Of a stretch of DNA of 64,000 nucleotides, positions 17,607 through 27,828 are shown piece after piece. Source of the DNA: Gammaproteobacteria bacterium. Its GTDB lineage: Bacteria > Pseudomonadota > Gammaproteobacteria > Pseudomonadales > Azotimanducaceae. A program made the translations under genes and the position numbers. Location of the stretch: NCBI GenBank assembly GCA_009840305.1, contig VXNY01000029.1, forward strand, positions 248,001 to 312,000, read 5' to 3'. Numbering within the stretch: the first letter of the stretch is position 1; every line of letters begins with the position of its first letter. Below the pieces are notes generated by a model. That model was given only the letters and a program-made list of their open reading frames with translations, did not search any database and had not been told where the DNA came from.

Positions 17607-18584
17607 TTGAAATTCCCTAAGTACTCGGTGAAACGCCTGTCGCGAACTGAATACGGGCACGTAAGAAGACGTATCTTTATAGCTTCGTCCTTATCGGTCC
17701 TAATATTCTGGAGCGCGGCAGCGACACTGAGTCAAGAACATACTGACACAGTAGAAGCTTCTGATTCAGATTCGGATGAGGAGATTCTTCTTGAAGAAGA
17801 CGCGTCAATCGAACAGCTAAACCCGCTCAGTATTTTTCGCGAAAATCTAGAACACGGGGGTACGAGTCCCAAAATGGTTTTGATACCATCAGGTAAATTT
17901 GAGATGGGATGTCTCACTGAGCCCGACTGCTCCGACGATGAGATTCCATCTCGAGAAGTCCAAGTCAGCAGATTTGCTGTATCGCAATTTGAGATTACCT
18001 TCGACCATTACAACGTCTTCGCGAAGGCGTCATTGAGATCTATACCGGACGACAGTAACTGGGGACGCGGTTCGCGGCCAGCGATTCATGTTTCGTGGCA
18101 CGACGCGGTGGCTTACACAAAGTGGTTATCTACAGAAACCGGTGCTACCTATCGTTTGCCTACCGAAGCAGAATGGGAATATGCTGCACGCGCGGGTACC
18201 GACACTAGATACAGTTGGGGCGACGACGTTCAATACAACAAAGCAAATTGTGATGGTTGCAATACAGGCAAAGCCGTTGAACAAACTACAGAAGTAGGGA
18301 AGTTTGAACCCAATCCTTGGAAACTATATGACATACATGGCAATGTATGGGAGTGGACTCTAGATTGTTGGAACAGAAACTTTGGCGCAGCACCGACCGA
18401 TGGGACTGCGTGGACTTCGGGTGATTGTGCTCGGCGTGTCGTCCGCGGTGGGAGTTGGATCGTTTCACCGTTCTTTGTACGATCCGCTACGCGACACTTT
18501 TATAGTGCAGAAAATCGCGTCAGCCTCGTAGGATTTCGTATCGTACGAGAAATTGACCCCAAGTCGACCGACGAATCTATTTAA
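17607..18584 (+). CDS. SUMF1 (formylglycine-generating-enzyme-like) domain protein, membrane-anchored
   Basis: The N-terminus has a hydrophobic segment (residues ~28-43) followed by an acidic Ser/Asp/Glu-rich linker, so the domain is probably periplasmic. The SUMF1 fold runs from MVLIPSGKFEMGC to the end and includes RPAIHVSWHDAVAYTKWLS, RLPTEAEWEYAARAG, IHGNVWEWTLDCW and RRVVRGGSW. True formylglycine-generating enzymes have two cysteines after RGGSW; here the segment reads WIVSPFFVRSATR, with none, so sulfatase activation is unlikely. Such domains also occur as ligand-binding or EgtB/PvdO-like modules. The start is TTG at 17607 with a weak ribosome-binding site. It lies between solenoid clusters; a link to them is only positional. 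Confidence 0.88.
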   Translation: MKFPKYSVKRLSRTEYGHVRRRIFIASSLSVLIFWSAAATLSQEHTDTVEASDSDSDEEILLEEDASIEQLNPLSIFRENLEHGGTSPKMVLIPSGKFEMGCLTEPDCSDDEIPSREVQVSRFAVSQFEITFDHYNVFAKASLRSIPDDSNWGRGSRPAIHVSWHDAVAYTKWLSTETGATYRLPTEAEWEYAARAGTDTRYSWGDDVQYNKANCDGCNTGKAVEQTTEVGKFEPNPWKLYDIHGNVWEWTLDCWNRNFGAAPTDGTAWTSGDCARRVVRGGSWIVSPFFVRSATRHFYSAENRVSLVGFRIVREIDPKSTDESI

Positions 18585-18653
18585 CGCGATTCGTTCATAT
18601 TTCCACGACGAGAAACTTTAAACCGTTAGCCACACTTCATCCTCTTAGGCATC

Positions 18654-20672
18654 GTGGTTCAACAGGCTTTTGAGTTAACGGCAAATTACACGCCTCAGGG
18701 AGATCAACCAGAAGCGATAGCTCGGTTGACTGAGGGGATCGAAACCGGGTACATGCACCAAACTTTACTTGGTGTTACCGGTTCGGGCAAGACGTTCACG
18801 ATGGCTAATGTCGTTCAAAACCTGCAACGACCAACTCTTGTATTAGCTCACAACAAGACATTGGCCGCACAACTATACGGTGAGTTTCGAGAGTTCTTTC
18901 CTAAGAATGCAGTCGAGTATTTCGTGTCGTACTATGACTACTACCAACCGGAAGCATATGTTCCATCGTCCGATACCTATATCGAAAAAGACTCCTCCAT
19001 CAACGATCACATCGAACAGATGCGCCTGTCCGCTACGAAAGCGCTTATGCAGCGTCGAGACACGATCATCGTGGCGTCCGTTTCTGCGATCTACGGATTG
19101 GGTGATCCTGGATCCTATCTCGAAATGGTGTTACACCTCGACAGAGGAGATCGGGTAGATCAACGCTTCATCTTGAAACGACTTGCAGTGTTGCAATACA
19201 TTCGCAACGACACTTTCTTTCAACGCGGAACCTATCGAGTTCGTGGAGATGTCATTGATGTATTTCCTGCGGAGTCAGAACGCGACGCTATCAGGATCGA
19301 GTTGTTCGATGATGTCATCGAAAACTTGACGATTTTTGATCCACTTACTGGCGCGATTCGGGAGCGGGTTCCTCGATACACCATATTTCCAAAATCACAC
19401 TACGTTACTCCTATTGAGCGAATGCGCAGTGTCCTCGATGAGATTCGCGACGAATTACAAACTAGGCTCGAGGAATTTAAAACCCACAATAAGCTCGTTG
19501 AGGCACAACGTCTTGAGCAACGTACCGCATACGATCTCGAAATGATGAACGAATTGGGATTCTGTACTGGCATCGAAAACTACTCACGCTATTTATCAGG
19601 ACGAGGAGAGGGGGAACCTCCACCCACATTGTTCGAATACCTACCAAAAGATTCAATACTCTTCGTCGACGAATCCCACGTTACGATTCCACAACTCGGA
19701 GCTATGTATCGTGGAGATCGATCCAGAAAGGAAACTTTGGTGAACTATGGCTTTCGATTGCCGTCCGCGTTGGACAATCGCCCGCTCCGCTTTGACGAGT
19801 GGGAGAACTTAGCTCCTCAAATGATTTTCGTATCGGCGACACCGGGGTCCTACGAAGAGAAATACGGTGCACAAACAGTTGATCAAGTGGTCAGACCTAC
19901 TGGACTAGTAGATCCTGAAGTAATTGTGAAGCCTGCGATGACCCAAGTCGATGATCTGATGCATGAGATCCACGAAACAGTTAAAGCAGGGCATAGGGTA
20001 TTGGTTACGACGCTTACGAAACGCATGGCCGAAGATTTGTCCGAATACTTAGACAGCAACGGGATTTCCGTACGTTATCTACATTCTGACATCGACACCG
20101 TCGAACGTGTGGAAATCATCCGAGATCTACGACTTGGACAGTTTGATGTATTAGTCGGTATCAATTTACTTCGCGAGGGACTGGATATGCCTGAAGTCGC
20201 ATTGGTCGCGATCTTAGATGCTGATAAAGAAGGCTTCTTACGCGCGGAAACCTCGTTAATCCAAACTATCGGCCGTGCTGCACGTAATGTCGATGGACGT
20301 GCGATTCTGTATGCAGATCACATCACAGGATCGATGCAACGAGCGATGAATGAAACGTCCCGTCGTCGAAATAAACAGTTAGCCCACAACGAAGTTTACG
20401 GTATTACTCCACAGTCGGTGACAAAGTCGGTTGCAGACATAATGGAAGGAGCTCGTACAGCACAAAGTCGTCGTAAGCGCGGCTCTCGTCGGAATGTCAA
20501 GAACGACTTCGTTATCGAGGAAATTCCGCAAGACCCACCGGCGTTAAGGAAGTTACTCAGAGACCTCGAGAAACGAATGCTCAAACACGCCGACGAACTG
20601 GAGTTTGAAGAAGCGGCGATGATCCGTGATCAGATTGACGAAGTTAAAAAAGTAACTTTCTTCAAAGTCTAA
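18654..20672 (+). CDS. uvrB: Excinuclease ABC subunit B
   Basis: UvrB is the damage-verifying helicase-like subunit of nucleotide excision repair. The 672-residue protein is full length. It shows Walker A GVTGSGKT near residue 40, the damage-probing beta-hairpin region [12 protein letters not shown] near 92, the DEAH-like box FVDESH near 340, helicase motifs V/VI in [11 protein letters not shown] and TIGRAARN, and a C-terminal UVR domain ([22 protein letters not shown]) that contacts UvrC/UvrA. The start is GTG at 18654, which gives the usual N-terminus ([17 protein letters not shown]). It follows the SUMF1 gene by 69 bp and converges on tRNA-Val. Confidence 0.97.
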   Translation: MVQQAFELTANYTPQGDQPEAIARLTEGIETGYMHQTLLGVTGSGKTFTMANVVQNLQRPTLVLAHNKTLAAQLYGEFREFFPKNAVEYFVSYYDYYQPEAYVPSSDTYIEKDSSINDHIEQMRLSATKALMQRRDTIIVASVSAIYGLGDPGSYLEMVLHLDRGDRVDQRFILKRLAVLQYIRNDTFFQRGTYRVRGDVIDVFPAESERDAIRIELFDDVIENLTIFDPLTGAIRERVPRYTIFPKSHYVTPIERMRSVLDEIRDELQTRLEEFKTHNKLVEAQRLEQRTAYDLEMMNELGFCTGIENYSRYLSGRGEGEPPPTLFEYLPKDSILFVDESHVTIPQLGAMYRGDRSRKETLVNYGFRLPSALDNRPLRFDEWENLAPQMIFVSATPGSYEEKYGAQTVDQVVRPTGLVDPEVIVKPAMTQVDDLMHEIHETVKAGHRVLVTTLTKRMAEDLSEYLDSNGISVRYLHSDIDTVERVEIIRDLRLGQFDVLVGINLLREGLDMPEVALVAILDADKEGFLRAETSLIQTIGRAARNVDGRAILYADHITGSMQRAMNETSRRRNKQLAHNEVYGITPQSVTKSVADIMEGARTAQSRRKRGSRRNVKNDFVIEEIPQDPPALRKLLRDLEKRMLKHADELEFEEAAMIRDQIDEVKKVTFFKV

Positions 20673-20685
20673 CACTAAAAAGGCG

Positions 20686-20762
20686 TGGTAGGCGCGATTG
20701 GACTTGAACCAACGACCCCCACCATGTCAAGGTGATGCTCTAGCCAACTGAGCTACGCGCCT
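20686..20762 (-). tRNA. tRNA-Val (GAC)
   Basis: On the minus strand the acceptor AGGCGCG pairs with CGCGCCT, followed by A and an encoded CCA. The D-arm is GCTCAGTTGGCTAGAGC. The anticodon arm is TCACC-TTGACAT-GGTGG with anticodon GAC. The T-arm is GTTGG-TTCAAGT-CCAAT. Length is 77 nt. It ends 13 bp from the convergent uvrB stop. Confidence 0.97.
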
Positions 20763-20995
20763 GTACATTAACTTTCCGTTACGCTAGTCTATCGAACCGT
20801 CGCAATCGGACACGAAATTATATTTTGGTACTTGTTTCCAGACGCGAATCCAAGTAGTGTTCTAAGGTACAAATTCCCCGGCTGATTTAAATTTATCCTG
20901 TCAATATTTTTGGAAACTCTCTCTTTTCTTGATAAAATCGTATAGATAAGCTGAACATTGAATGGACAGTTTGCTTTGCATCGCAGTTATTTCTC

Positions 20996-21145
20996 ATGAA
21001 CGAGTTCAATCAAAACCGATTCGTAATAATTTGCGCAGGGTTAGCAGTTGGCATTGGAGCACGTATCGTTGTACGACGCACTCTCGTTGAGTCTGTCTTA
21101 GAAGGCAGTGTTGCGATTAAACGAAGAGATAGGGCGAGTCAATAG
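20996..21145 (+). CDS. 49-residue membrane peptide resembling a lone type-A solenoid anchor
   Basis: The frame starts MNEFNQNRFVIICAGLAVGI. This lines up without gaps with the start of the fourth A-type array protein (MTEIKQNRILLILASLVGGV), with about 10 identities in 21 positions including QNR, I, A, L and the glycines. After the anchor the sequence diverges into a basic tail (IKRRDRASQ) and stops. It may be the remnant of a truncated array member or a short functional anchor peptide. No good ribosome-binding site is visible. It lies 1.25 kb before the first array gene on the same strand. Confidence 0.45.
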   Translation: MNEFNQNRFVIICAGLAVGIGARIVVRRTLVESVLEGSVAIKRRDRASQ

Positions 21146-21272
21146 CAAAGAAACAGAACTCATTGGTTCATGTGTACTACGGGAGACGAATTAACATGCG
21201 GTTAGGTATTCCGTTGGAACACGAACTTTTTAGGTTTAATACACTGTAATAAAAAATATCAGGAGAATTGAT

Positions 21273-21974
21273 ATGAAACTACTCATTGTGTTGGCGGTTT
21301 TAGTATCCACAACTGTCTTCGCACAAGAGGCTCGACAAGATCCCTCAGCCAAGAGCGATCAGGGTGAAAAAGCAGCGGCAAAGCAACCGGAGCTAGTGCC
21401 TTTGCCAAAAAAAGGATTTTCGAAATCTGATTGTAAAGGTTTTTTCCAGCACGAAGAACTACCATTTACCGTCGAAATTGACTTTTTCGAGGCAAAACGT
21501 ACGACCGTCAACAGCCCAACTGACGTCGTCATGGAGTTGCGGTACAAGGGTTGGGTCTCGAATGGAAAGGTCAGGAGACCATTTTCAACTGAACAGAAGC
21601 CTACGTTGCATAGAGCGCAAAATAACTCTTACGGAGGGCACGCTCAGTTCTACAAGACCTCATTGCGTAATCCGTTTCATTTTCTCAGGGCGTACCCAGA
21701 TGAAGACCTGTCAAAAATTCTCAAGAACGTCACGGTTGTCGCGAAAAAAGAAGTGATCACGTACGACAGAGGCGGCAGTTTTAGCTACGAAACAAAACGA
21801 GTAAAAATGCAACCGATATTTATGTGTCTCACTTTTGATCTGACGAAATTAGAGAATCGCAAATCGTCGGCAACGACTAAAGCTCATGCCTTTTTTCTTG
21901 CCCCACACGTAGACAATCTGCGTAAAAGTTTAGAACCGCCACCACCGGCACCGACACAGACAGAAGAGATTTGA
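21273..21974 (+). CDS. Secreted protein of unknown function
   Basis: A clear signal peptide (MKLLIVLAVLVSTTVFA, cut before QE) is followed by a Lys/Ala/Glu-rich linker, a probable beta-rich domain (residues ~45-195) and a Pro-rich tail (PPPPAPTQTEEI). Two cysteines (DCKGFF and MCLTF) could form a disulfide. ATG at 21273 has a strong AGGAGA 6 nt upstream. I recognise no family. It is a single-gene unit by spacing, located just upstream of the ten-gene array, and may or may not be related to it. Confidence 0.85.
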   Translation: MKLLIVLAVLVSTTVFAQEARQDPSAKSDQGEKAAAKQPELVPLPKKGFSKSDCKGFFQHEELPFTVEIDFFEAKRTTVNSPTDVVMELRYKGWVSNGKVRRPFSTEQKPTLHRAQNNSYGGHAQFYKTSLRNPFHFLRAYPDEDLSKILKNVTVVAKKEVITYDRGGSFSYETKRVKMQPIFMCLTFDLTKLENRKSSATTKAHAFFLAPHVDNLRKSLEPPPPAPTQTEEI

Positions 21975-22011
21975 TTTGCCCCCGTAGGGTGCTTTACTTA
22001 AGTTTCCGGTG

Positions 22012-22028
22012 CTAGAAGAGCGCTCTAG
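22012..22028. repeat. 17-bp inverted repeat upstream of the solenoid array
   Basis: CTAGA-AGAGCGC-TCTAG, with the 10-bp palindrome AGAGCGCTCT inside it, lies 37 bp after the secreted-protein stop and 220 bp before the array. Flanking GTG and CAC could lengthen the stem with mismatches. No T-run follows. It could be a factor-binding site for the array or part of a terminator. Confidence 0.35.
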
Positions 22029-22248
22029 CGGAGCACGGATTTGTAAGGACTGCGTTCCGACTCTTCAGATTGTCACAACGATTCACACAGTATAGATTAT
22101 CTTGCTCAGCTTAATAGTTGGTTGGTACTTCACGAAGTTATGTATCGAGACTCTTAACTTATAAGTCGTAGTGAAACGCATCACCGGAACTAATGCGTGA
22201 TTGAATTGCTTGATGTGATCGACAGTCCGACATAAGGAAGACGACACC

Positions 22249-24018
22249 ATGAGAGTAATGCAAAGACCCATCGTGTTAACGCTCAGTGGTTTAGCATTAG
22301 GCGTCAGTTTGGGTCTATTGGTTTCGTTTGTGTTTTTCTCACCGACCGGCTCCAAGACGGTCACGAAACCAAATACGGACATTACCCTTCCGTCTCCCAA
22401 AAATGACGCCGACCAAGAGGATCTTGCATCAGCACCGACCAGCCTAGATGCGATCCTTAAGCTAGAAACCGCATCGGCGCGTCGTCTTGCACTTTATGAG
22501 TTGATTCAACACCAGGGTGAGGAGCAGATTGCCGATTTGCTCAGACTTTCATTTTCGATTAGCTCCGACAAGCACCTGTCTTCAGTGCAGGACCTGCTCT
22601 TCGCAGCACTAGCGCGACTTAATCCTGAACTCTCCTTAGAACTAGTGTGGCAGTCTGAACGGTCAAGCTGGGACACGTTCTTCAACACCGTGTTTAAGGA
22701 GTGGGGTAATAGTGATCCCCAACTTGCTTTGCAAACTGGTTCTGAACTAGGAGAACCTTGGCAGTCAAAAGCTTTTCGCACTGTCTTCCAGACCCGCCAA
22801 GATTTTTCAGACTCTGAACGGACTGAGTTGGCATCGTCCTTCGGTGCAACTAGAGTGCTGAACGAGTTGACATTCGACATTCAGATTGACAAAGTGATGG
22901 ATGAACCCAGAACAGCCTTTGAACTGATATTACAGGCTGACGTCCCGGACTTTCGAAAGAGTGAAACAGCCGCATGGATAACCGAACGATGGCTTGAAAC
23001 AGACGATATCAACAACATCGGTTCGATGCTGAGCCTGGTTTATGAAGTGTTTTCCGAGGATCAGTACCAGTGGCGCATTGTTGTTTCGACAATAGCCGAA
23101 ACAAATCCGAAACTAGTGTGGAAACAGCTGTCAACTCTGACGTTGGATGCGCAGAAAATGCTTAACGATGAAGTGTTTAAGGTTTGGGTCAAACAGGATC
23201 CGACTGAGGCTGTGACTGCGTTAAATGATTACGAGTCTATGTCTTCGGAGCTTTGGGAGCTCCCCGCACTCTACGCGGCGTGGGTTCGAGTTGATTGGGA
23301 ACAATTACCCGAAAAAATAGATTTGGTACCCGTCGACCACCAGCCTCGCATGCTGACTATTGCGGTCCGAGATTTAGCTCCTCGCATCGAGCCGCGCGAA
23401 CTGCTTGAACAATTGAGAAAGCTACAAGACGTTGGAGTTAACACCAAGAGTACTCTTGAATCATATTTCACAAACTTGAGCGATTGGGATCCAGTCGCAG
23501 CTCTGCAATTGGCAAGCGAGTATCTGGACGAAGGAAGTTACGTGTTTTCATTAATACTTAGAGAGCTTGCGGTTGGGGACGTTAATAAAGCGATGGAATT
23601 TGCACTCCAACAACCTGAGAGTACCGGTTTGGAGCAATCTGTTGTTCGAACGATGTTCGGGCAAGGGTGGCTTGAAAAGGGGCTTGAGTTACTTCCTAAA
23701 GTTCGCAATGGTACCAGCACAACGAATTTGTACGTATCGGCAGGCTCACTATTGATTGAGAACGGGCGAATTTCAGAAGCAATAGAACTGGCCAAAAAGT
23801 TACCTGAGGGAGACCAAACTGAGTACTTCGTGAATTTGTCTGGATTTAGTAGTTACTCAAATTCATTTCTTTTTGTCGAAATCTTACCCCAATTACCTAG
23901 TGAAGAAATCAGAGCTCAAGTTGCTGAACATATGCTAAGAATTGATAGCTTTCTCGGTGCATTGACCGATGATGAAATCGAAGTCGTAAGTTCTTTTTTG
24001 CGAGAGACCACAGAGTGA
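22249..24018 (+). CDS. Solenoid array gene 1 (type A)
   Basis: First gene of the array, 589 residues. ATG at 22249 has AAGGA 10 nt upstream, the clearest ribosome-binding site in the array, as expected for the lead gene of an operon. The anchor is at residues ~8-30 (LTLSGLALGVSLGLLVSFVF). Repeat markers are RLNPELSLELV, NSDPQLALQTG, EPWQSKAF, ETNPKLVWKQL, KQDPTEAVTAL and DWDPVAALQLA. The protein is the most divergent A copy: its second half lacks the SPPSE and EDYK-like stretches shared by genes 3, 5, 7 and 9. The ending is DDEIEVVSSFLRETTE. Function is unknown. Confidence 0.93.
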   Translation: MRVMQRPIVLTLSGLALGVSLGLLVSFVFFSPTGSKTVTKPNTDITLPSPKNDADQEDLASAPTSLDAILKLETASARRLALYELIQHQGEEQIADLLRLSFSISSDKHLSSVQDLLFAALARLNPELSLELVWQSERSSWDTFFNTVFKEWGNSDPQLALQTGSELGEPWQSKAFRTVFQTRQDFSDSERTELASSFGATRVLNELTFDIQIDKVMDEPRTAFELILQADVPDFRKSETAAWITERWLETDDINNIGSMLSLVYEVFSEDQYQWRIVVSTIAETNPKLVWKQLSTLTLDAQKMLNDEVFKVWVKQDPTEAVTALNDYESMSSELWELPALYAAWVRVDWEQLPEKIDLVPVDHQPRMLTIAVRDLAPRIEPRELLEQLRKLQDVGVNTKSTLESYFTNLSDWDPVAALQLASEYLDEGSYVFSLILRELAVGDVNKAMEFALQQPESTGLEQSVVRTMFGQGWLEKGLELLPKVRNGTSTTNLYVSAGSLLIENGRISEAIELAKKLPEGDQTEYFVNLSGFSSYSNSFLFVEILPQLPSEEIRAQVAEHMLRIDSFLGALTDDEIEVVSSFLRETTE

Positions 24019-24098
24019 TTGGATACGAATGAACGTCCTTGAGAAATCTTCGAAACGATGAGCCCGTTACTCACTCTGTAAGACCGAGAAATGAATTG

Positions 24099-25898
24099 AT
24101 GAGTGTTTTGCCCGCAAAGAAAGACTCCTCGGGAGTACAACAGAAGTTTGTCTTGGGGACACTTGGATTAGTGGTTGGATTCGCATTGAGCATGTTCTGC
24201 TACTTTCTCGTCACGGGAGAGGGACCTGTTCGACTAGGAGCAGTTTCTAACGATTCCTCGAATAACAATCGTGGAGCTTTTGATAATGCCGACACTTTGC
24301 TCGAACGATTGGTTTTTGTAAAGACTTCTAGCACTGATTTCAGTACGGCGGACCTAGGGAGAATTAGTGCAGACTTAAAGACTTTCGATGAAGAAGAGTT
24401 AAGCAATGCTTTCAATAGTAGTGCTTCGCTACCCTTTTCGACCAGTCTGTATCCGATTCAGGAAATGTTGTGTGAGTACTTGGTTGAACAGTCTCCCGTT
24501 AGAGCTCTCGCAAGCTTGGTGTGGTTTGAGAATCACAGAGTGGAAGACCTACTGCCAATTATGGTTCGCCATATGGTTAGTCTTGATTTGGAAGAATCGT
24601 TCAAGCTAGTCGCTGGACTGAAGCAACCGTACAGAAAAAAAGCGATAGAAGCCATGCTTAAAGAACTTGAACTAACAGATGAAGCGTTGTCTTTACTCCG
24701 GTCATTGAATAACGCGGAAATCGAGGCTGCCATAGCGGAGCAGATGCAAAAACAGAAAATTTATGCATCTGTTAATGAAGATCCACGTTCTGCTTTTGAT
24801 TTGCTCCTTACCGATGATGTCGAAGACTCTGAACAAGCCGATCTGTTCAGCCAAGTGTTGAATGAATTGTTTCAAATTGAGGGGTTTGATGTTATAAAAC
24901 GATTGAATTTCCTGAGTCACAACTCAGAGTTTTACGATGAGTTATTCATGCAAATCGCCGCCCAAGATCGTATCGGAACACTAAATTACTTAGACACACT
25001 CAGTCGGTCTAACCGGTCTAGATTTTTGTATCCATTGATGGAAAATTGGGTAGAAGAAGACCTTGAGAACGCCCTAGACTCTGTAAGCTCTATAACAAAC
25101 CAGACTCTACGTTCCCAAACTTTTGCGACTCTGGTGAGAGAGTGGGGACGAACCCGCCCTCTCGAGGCATTAGAGCGACTAAAAGAAATACCTCGCCAAC
25201 ATCGATCAGCAGCAGTCCTAGACATCGTCCACACCCTAGGTGCAACCAATCCAGATGAAGTCCTCAGACTTCTCCCGTCCCTAAAGGCAATTTCAGGCGC
25301 ATTCACTCACGAGATTGAAAGAAGCTTCGTTTACAGTTGGTCTTCAAAATTCCCGGCCGAGGCGTTAATGTGGGTCCGAAAAAACATCGCACAGGATTCT
25401 TATCAACGAGATAGGTTGCTCAGCCGAGTGCTAAGTGAGTACGCGCTCGTTCAGCCCCAAAAAGCAATGGAAGTAGCAATTTCAGAAGATCCTAACCCCG
25501 CGCGAGCGGAACTCGGACTGTCACATTGGGTGATCGATTCTCTGGTAGAAAATGACCAGCTCGAGACTGCGATCGGTTTATTAGAGCATGTACCTAACAA
25601 TAACCGTTTTTCCACTTATGCGGATGTGGCGGAGAAACTAGTTTTAGAAGACCGATTCGACGTCGTTATTTCAATGTCTGACATGGTTCCTGAAGCTGAC
25701 AGAGCAGCATATTTTCGCTCGATAGTAATTGGATTGAGTGGTACCAACTCCTCAACGGTTCTAGAGTTGATCGCGAAAATACCAGATGCTCAAATACGAT
25801 CTGAAGTTGTGAACCGAACATTGGATGGTACGTGGAGGGTTGAGAGAAATTACAGTGAAAAACAATTGGAAACCCTAAGGTCATTCCTCGTAGATTGA
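24099..25898 (+). CDS. Solenoid array gene 2 (type B)
   Basis: 599 residues from ATG 24099. This start gives MSVLPAKKDSS, matching MSSLPKSNEFS in gene 10 and family lengths of 593-597. A TTG at 24039 would add 20 residues with no counterpart. The anchor is at ~17-38 (VLGTLGLVVGFALSMFCYFL). Markers are QSPVRALASLV, RTRPLEALERL, ATNPDEVLRLL, SKFPAEALMWV and LVQPQKAMEVA. It is the most divergent B copy, paralleling gene 1 among the A copies, so genes 1-2 probably form the oldest pair. The ending is SEKQLETLRSFLVD. Confidence 0.92.
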   Translation: MSVLPAKKDSSGVQQKFVLGTLGLVVGFALSMFCYFLVTGEGPVRLGAVSNDSSNNNRGAFDNADTLLERLVFVKTSSTDFSTADLGRISADLKTFDEEELSNAFNSSASLPFSTSLYPIQEMLCEYLVEQSPVRALASLVWFENHRVEDLLPIMVRHMVSLDLEESFKLVAGLKQPYRKKAIEAMLKELELTDEALSLLRSLNNAEIEAAIAEQMQKQKIYASVNEDPRSAFDLLLTDDVEDSEQADLFSQVLNELFQIEGFDVIKRLNFLSHNSEFYDELFMQIAAQDRIGTLNYLDTLSRSNRSRFLYPLMENWVEEDLENALDSVSSITNQTLRSQTFATLVREWGRTRPLEALERLKEIPRQHRSAAVLDIVHTLGATNPDEVLRLLPSLKAISGAFTHEIERSFVYSWSSKFPAEALMWVRKNIAQDSYQRDRLLSRVLSEYALVQPQKAMEVAISEDPNPARAELGLSHWVIDSLVENDQLETAIGLLEHVPNNNRFSTYADVAEKLVLEDRFDVVISMSDMVPEADRAAYFRSIVIGLSGTNSSTVLELIAKIPDAQIRSEVVNRTLDGTWRVERNYSEKQLETLRSFLVD

Positions 25899-25976
25899 TA
25901 TGACGACGCATGAATTCTGAGATCAATTGCATTCGGGCGAGAAGTCTTGTCAGCTTATCGCAAAGACATGATGACG

Positions 25977-27752
25977 ATGACTCGTAAACAACTCGTTCTT
26001 ACTCTGACCAGCTTGACCGGTGGCATAGGTTTTGGTTTGCTAATTTGTTTTCTACTTTTTCCACCGAAAAAAACGATTGTGCAGTCGTCCCTACAAGAAA
26101 CTACAACTTCTCAATCTGCACTAGTCGAAACGGACAGTCAAGAACCTGATTCAGTTCCGACAGATCTTCACGAAATTGTCCAGCTAGAAAGCGTGTCTGA
26201 ACAGCGCATCGCCCTCTACCAGATGCTTGAAAACAAGAGCGGGGAGCAAATTGCCGAATTACTAGGAAGTACGCTTACTTTCGACAGTTCTGAGAACTTG
26301 TACTCCGCACAAAGAATACTCTTTGTGGAACTCGTACGGGTTGAACCGGAAAAAGCGCTGGAACTGATTTGGGAAACAGAACGCACTCGGTGGAGCACTC
26401 TACTTGATGAAGTAGCGATTCACTGGGGCTTGGAAGCTCCTACGGAAGCCTTAACAGCGTTCGCATCGTTGAAAGAACCTTGGAAAGGCCGAGCAATAAA
26501 AACCTTCTTTCAACACCAAAATCGTCTGGACGAAACGGAATTAGCTGATCTTGCGGATTCCTTAAATCTCACTAATTACTTTGTGCATTGGGCCTACGAA
26601 GTTGAGCTAGCACAAGTCTTGCATGAACCTAGGTCTGCGTTCAAATTAACGTTAGAGGCTGACATCTCTACTTTTCAAAAAAACAGAGTACTGTCGCGAA
26701 TTACTCGTCATTGGATCGAACAAACTAGCACGGACGACATCAGAGCTAAACTCAACCTCGTGTTCGAAGTCCTTGGCGACACGAGGGGTATTTGGGATCC
26801 AGTTGTTACCGAAATCGCGAAATTGAATCCAAGTTATGTGTGGGAACAGTTGACCGCGATGTCGCAAGAAATCCAAACGAGGTTTGGCAGATCTGTCTTC
26901 AAAGTTTGGGTCGAGAGTGATCCCGAAGCGGCATTGCTTGCGATTACTGATCCGGAATATTTGGATTCCAACGACGGGAACATGTCCTATATGCTGTACC
27001 CTTGGGTTCGTGCGATTTCAGATCGTTTTCTAGAACACATTAGTCTGATACCAGAGGATGAAAAACAGTCGGCTATTCGAATAGCAGTTAATCATCTTGC
27101 ATCAAGCTTACCTCCTGCAGAAGTTCTGACCTTGCTCGCGCAGCTGAGAGAAAGGGGATTCGATACCTCCGAAGCAACGGATTCGTTTGTTCGGGTTTGG
27201 AGTCGCAACGATGCGCTAGCCGCCGTGGAGTGGGTAGTTCAAAATATGGAACTAGGGCGTTATGATGGAAGTATGATGTTGAACTATGCTATTGACGAGC
27301 TTACGATCGTGGATCCCGACAAAGCGATGAAGCTCGCACTCGAGCAACCTGTTAAAAGTGGTATGGACTATGCTGTTGTGAATAAACTTCTTAGAGAAGG
27401 AGACTTTGAAAAAGCTCTTGCGCTCGCACCAAAAGTTCGAGTCCTTCAATGGTATGAACCCATATACAACAGAGTGGCCTATTTCTATATTGGGGAAGGT
27501 AAGATTGAGGAAGCACTAGCGCTTGAAGAAAAAGTCGAGGATTCGGAAAAACCGAGGTTCTATCAGAATTTGGTTTGGAATTGGTTATACAGTGACGCTG
27601 ACTCCTTTCTAGAAAATTTACCCAATTTTCCAACATCAGAAATCCGCGCGATTGTGGCGGCGGAAGCAATCCGAACTCAACAATCTAGTGGTTTTCTAAC
27701 CGAAAAGGAATTAGAGTTTGTTCGTTCGTTTGTTCCTAACGAATCCGATTAG
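25977..27752 (+). CDS. Solenoid array gene 3 (type A)
   Basis: 591 residues from ATG 25977 (MTRKQLVLTL), chosen because other A genes begin 5-9 residues before the anchor; further in-frame starts exist upstream at 25947 (TTG) and 25968 (ATG). The anchor is LTSLTGGIGFGLLICFLLF. Markers are RVEPEKALELI, LEAPTEALTAF, EPWKGRAI, KLNPSYVWEQL, ESDPEAALLAI, RNDALAAVEWV (the Pro is lost here) and IVDPDKAMKLA. The block LYQMLENKSGEQIAELL is nearly identical to gene 7 (LYQMLENKSGDQIEELL). The ending is EKELEFVRSFVPNESD. Confidence 0.93.
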   Translation: MTRKQLVLTLTSLTGGIGFGLLICFLLFPPKKTIVQSSLQETTTSQSALVETDSQEPDSVPTDLHEIVQLESVSEQRIALYQMLENKSGEQIAELLGSTLTFDSSENLYSAQRILFVELVRVEPEKALELIWETERTRWSTLLDEVAIHWGLEAPTEALTAFASLKEPWKGRAIKTFFQHQNRLDETELADLADSLNLTNYFVHWAYEVELAQVLHEPRSAFKLTLEADISTFQKNRVLSRITRHWIEQTSTDDIRAKLNLVFEVLGDTRGIWDPVVTEIAKLNPSYVWEQLTAMSQEIQTRFGRSVFKVWVESDPEAALLAITDPEYLDSNDGNMSYMLYPWVRAISDRFLEHISLIPEDEKQSAIRIAVNHLASSLPPAEVLTLLAQLRERGFDTSEATDSFVRVWSRNDALAAVEWVVQNMELGRYDGSMMLNYAIDELTIVDPDKAMKLALEQPVKSGMDYAVVNKLLREGDFEKALALAPKVRVLQWYEPIYNRVAYFYIGEGKIEEALALEEKVEDSEKPRFYQNLVWNWLYSDADSFLENLPNFPTSEIRAIVAAEAIRTQQSSGFLTEKELEFVRSFVPNESD

Positions 27753-27828
27753 CCCGAGCATCACTTTGCTAACCCTTATACAGGAGTTGAATCGGGTGAG
27801 GATTTCAATTAATTAAAGAAAGAGCATT

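Noticed and set aside
17607-18584. Annotation as an active sulfatase-activating formylglycine-generating enzyme
   Set aside because: The two catalytic cysteines after RGGSW are missing and no sulfatase gene is nearby.
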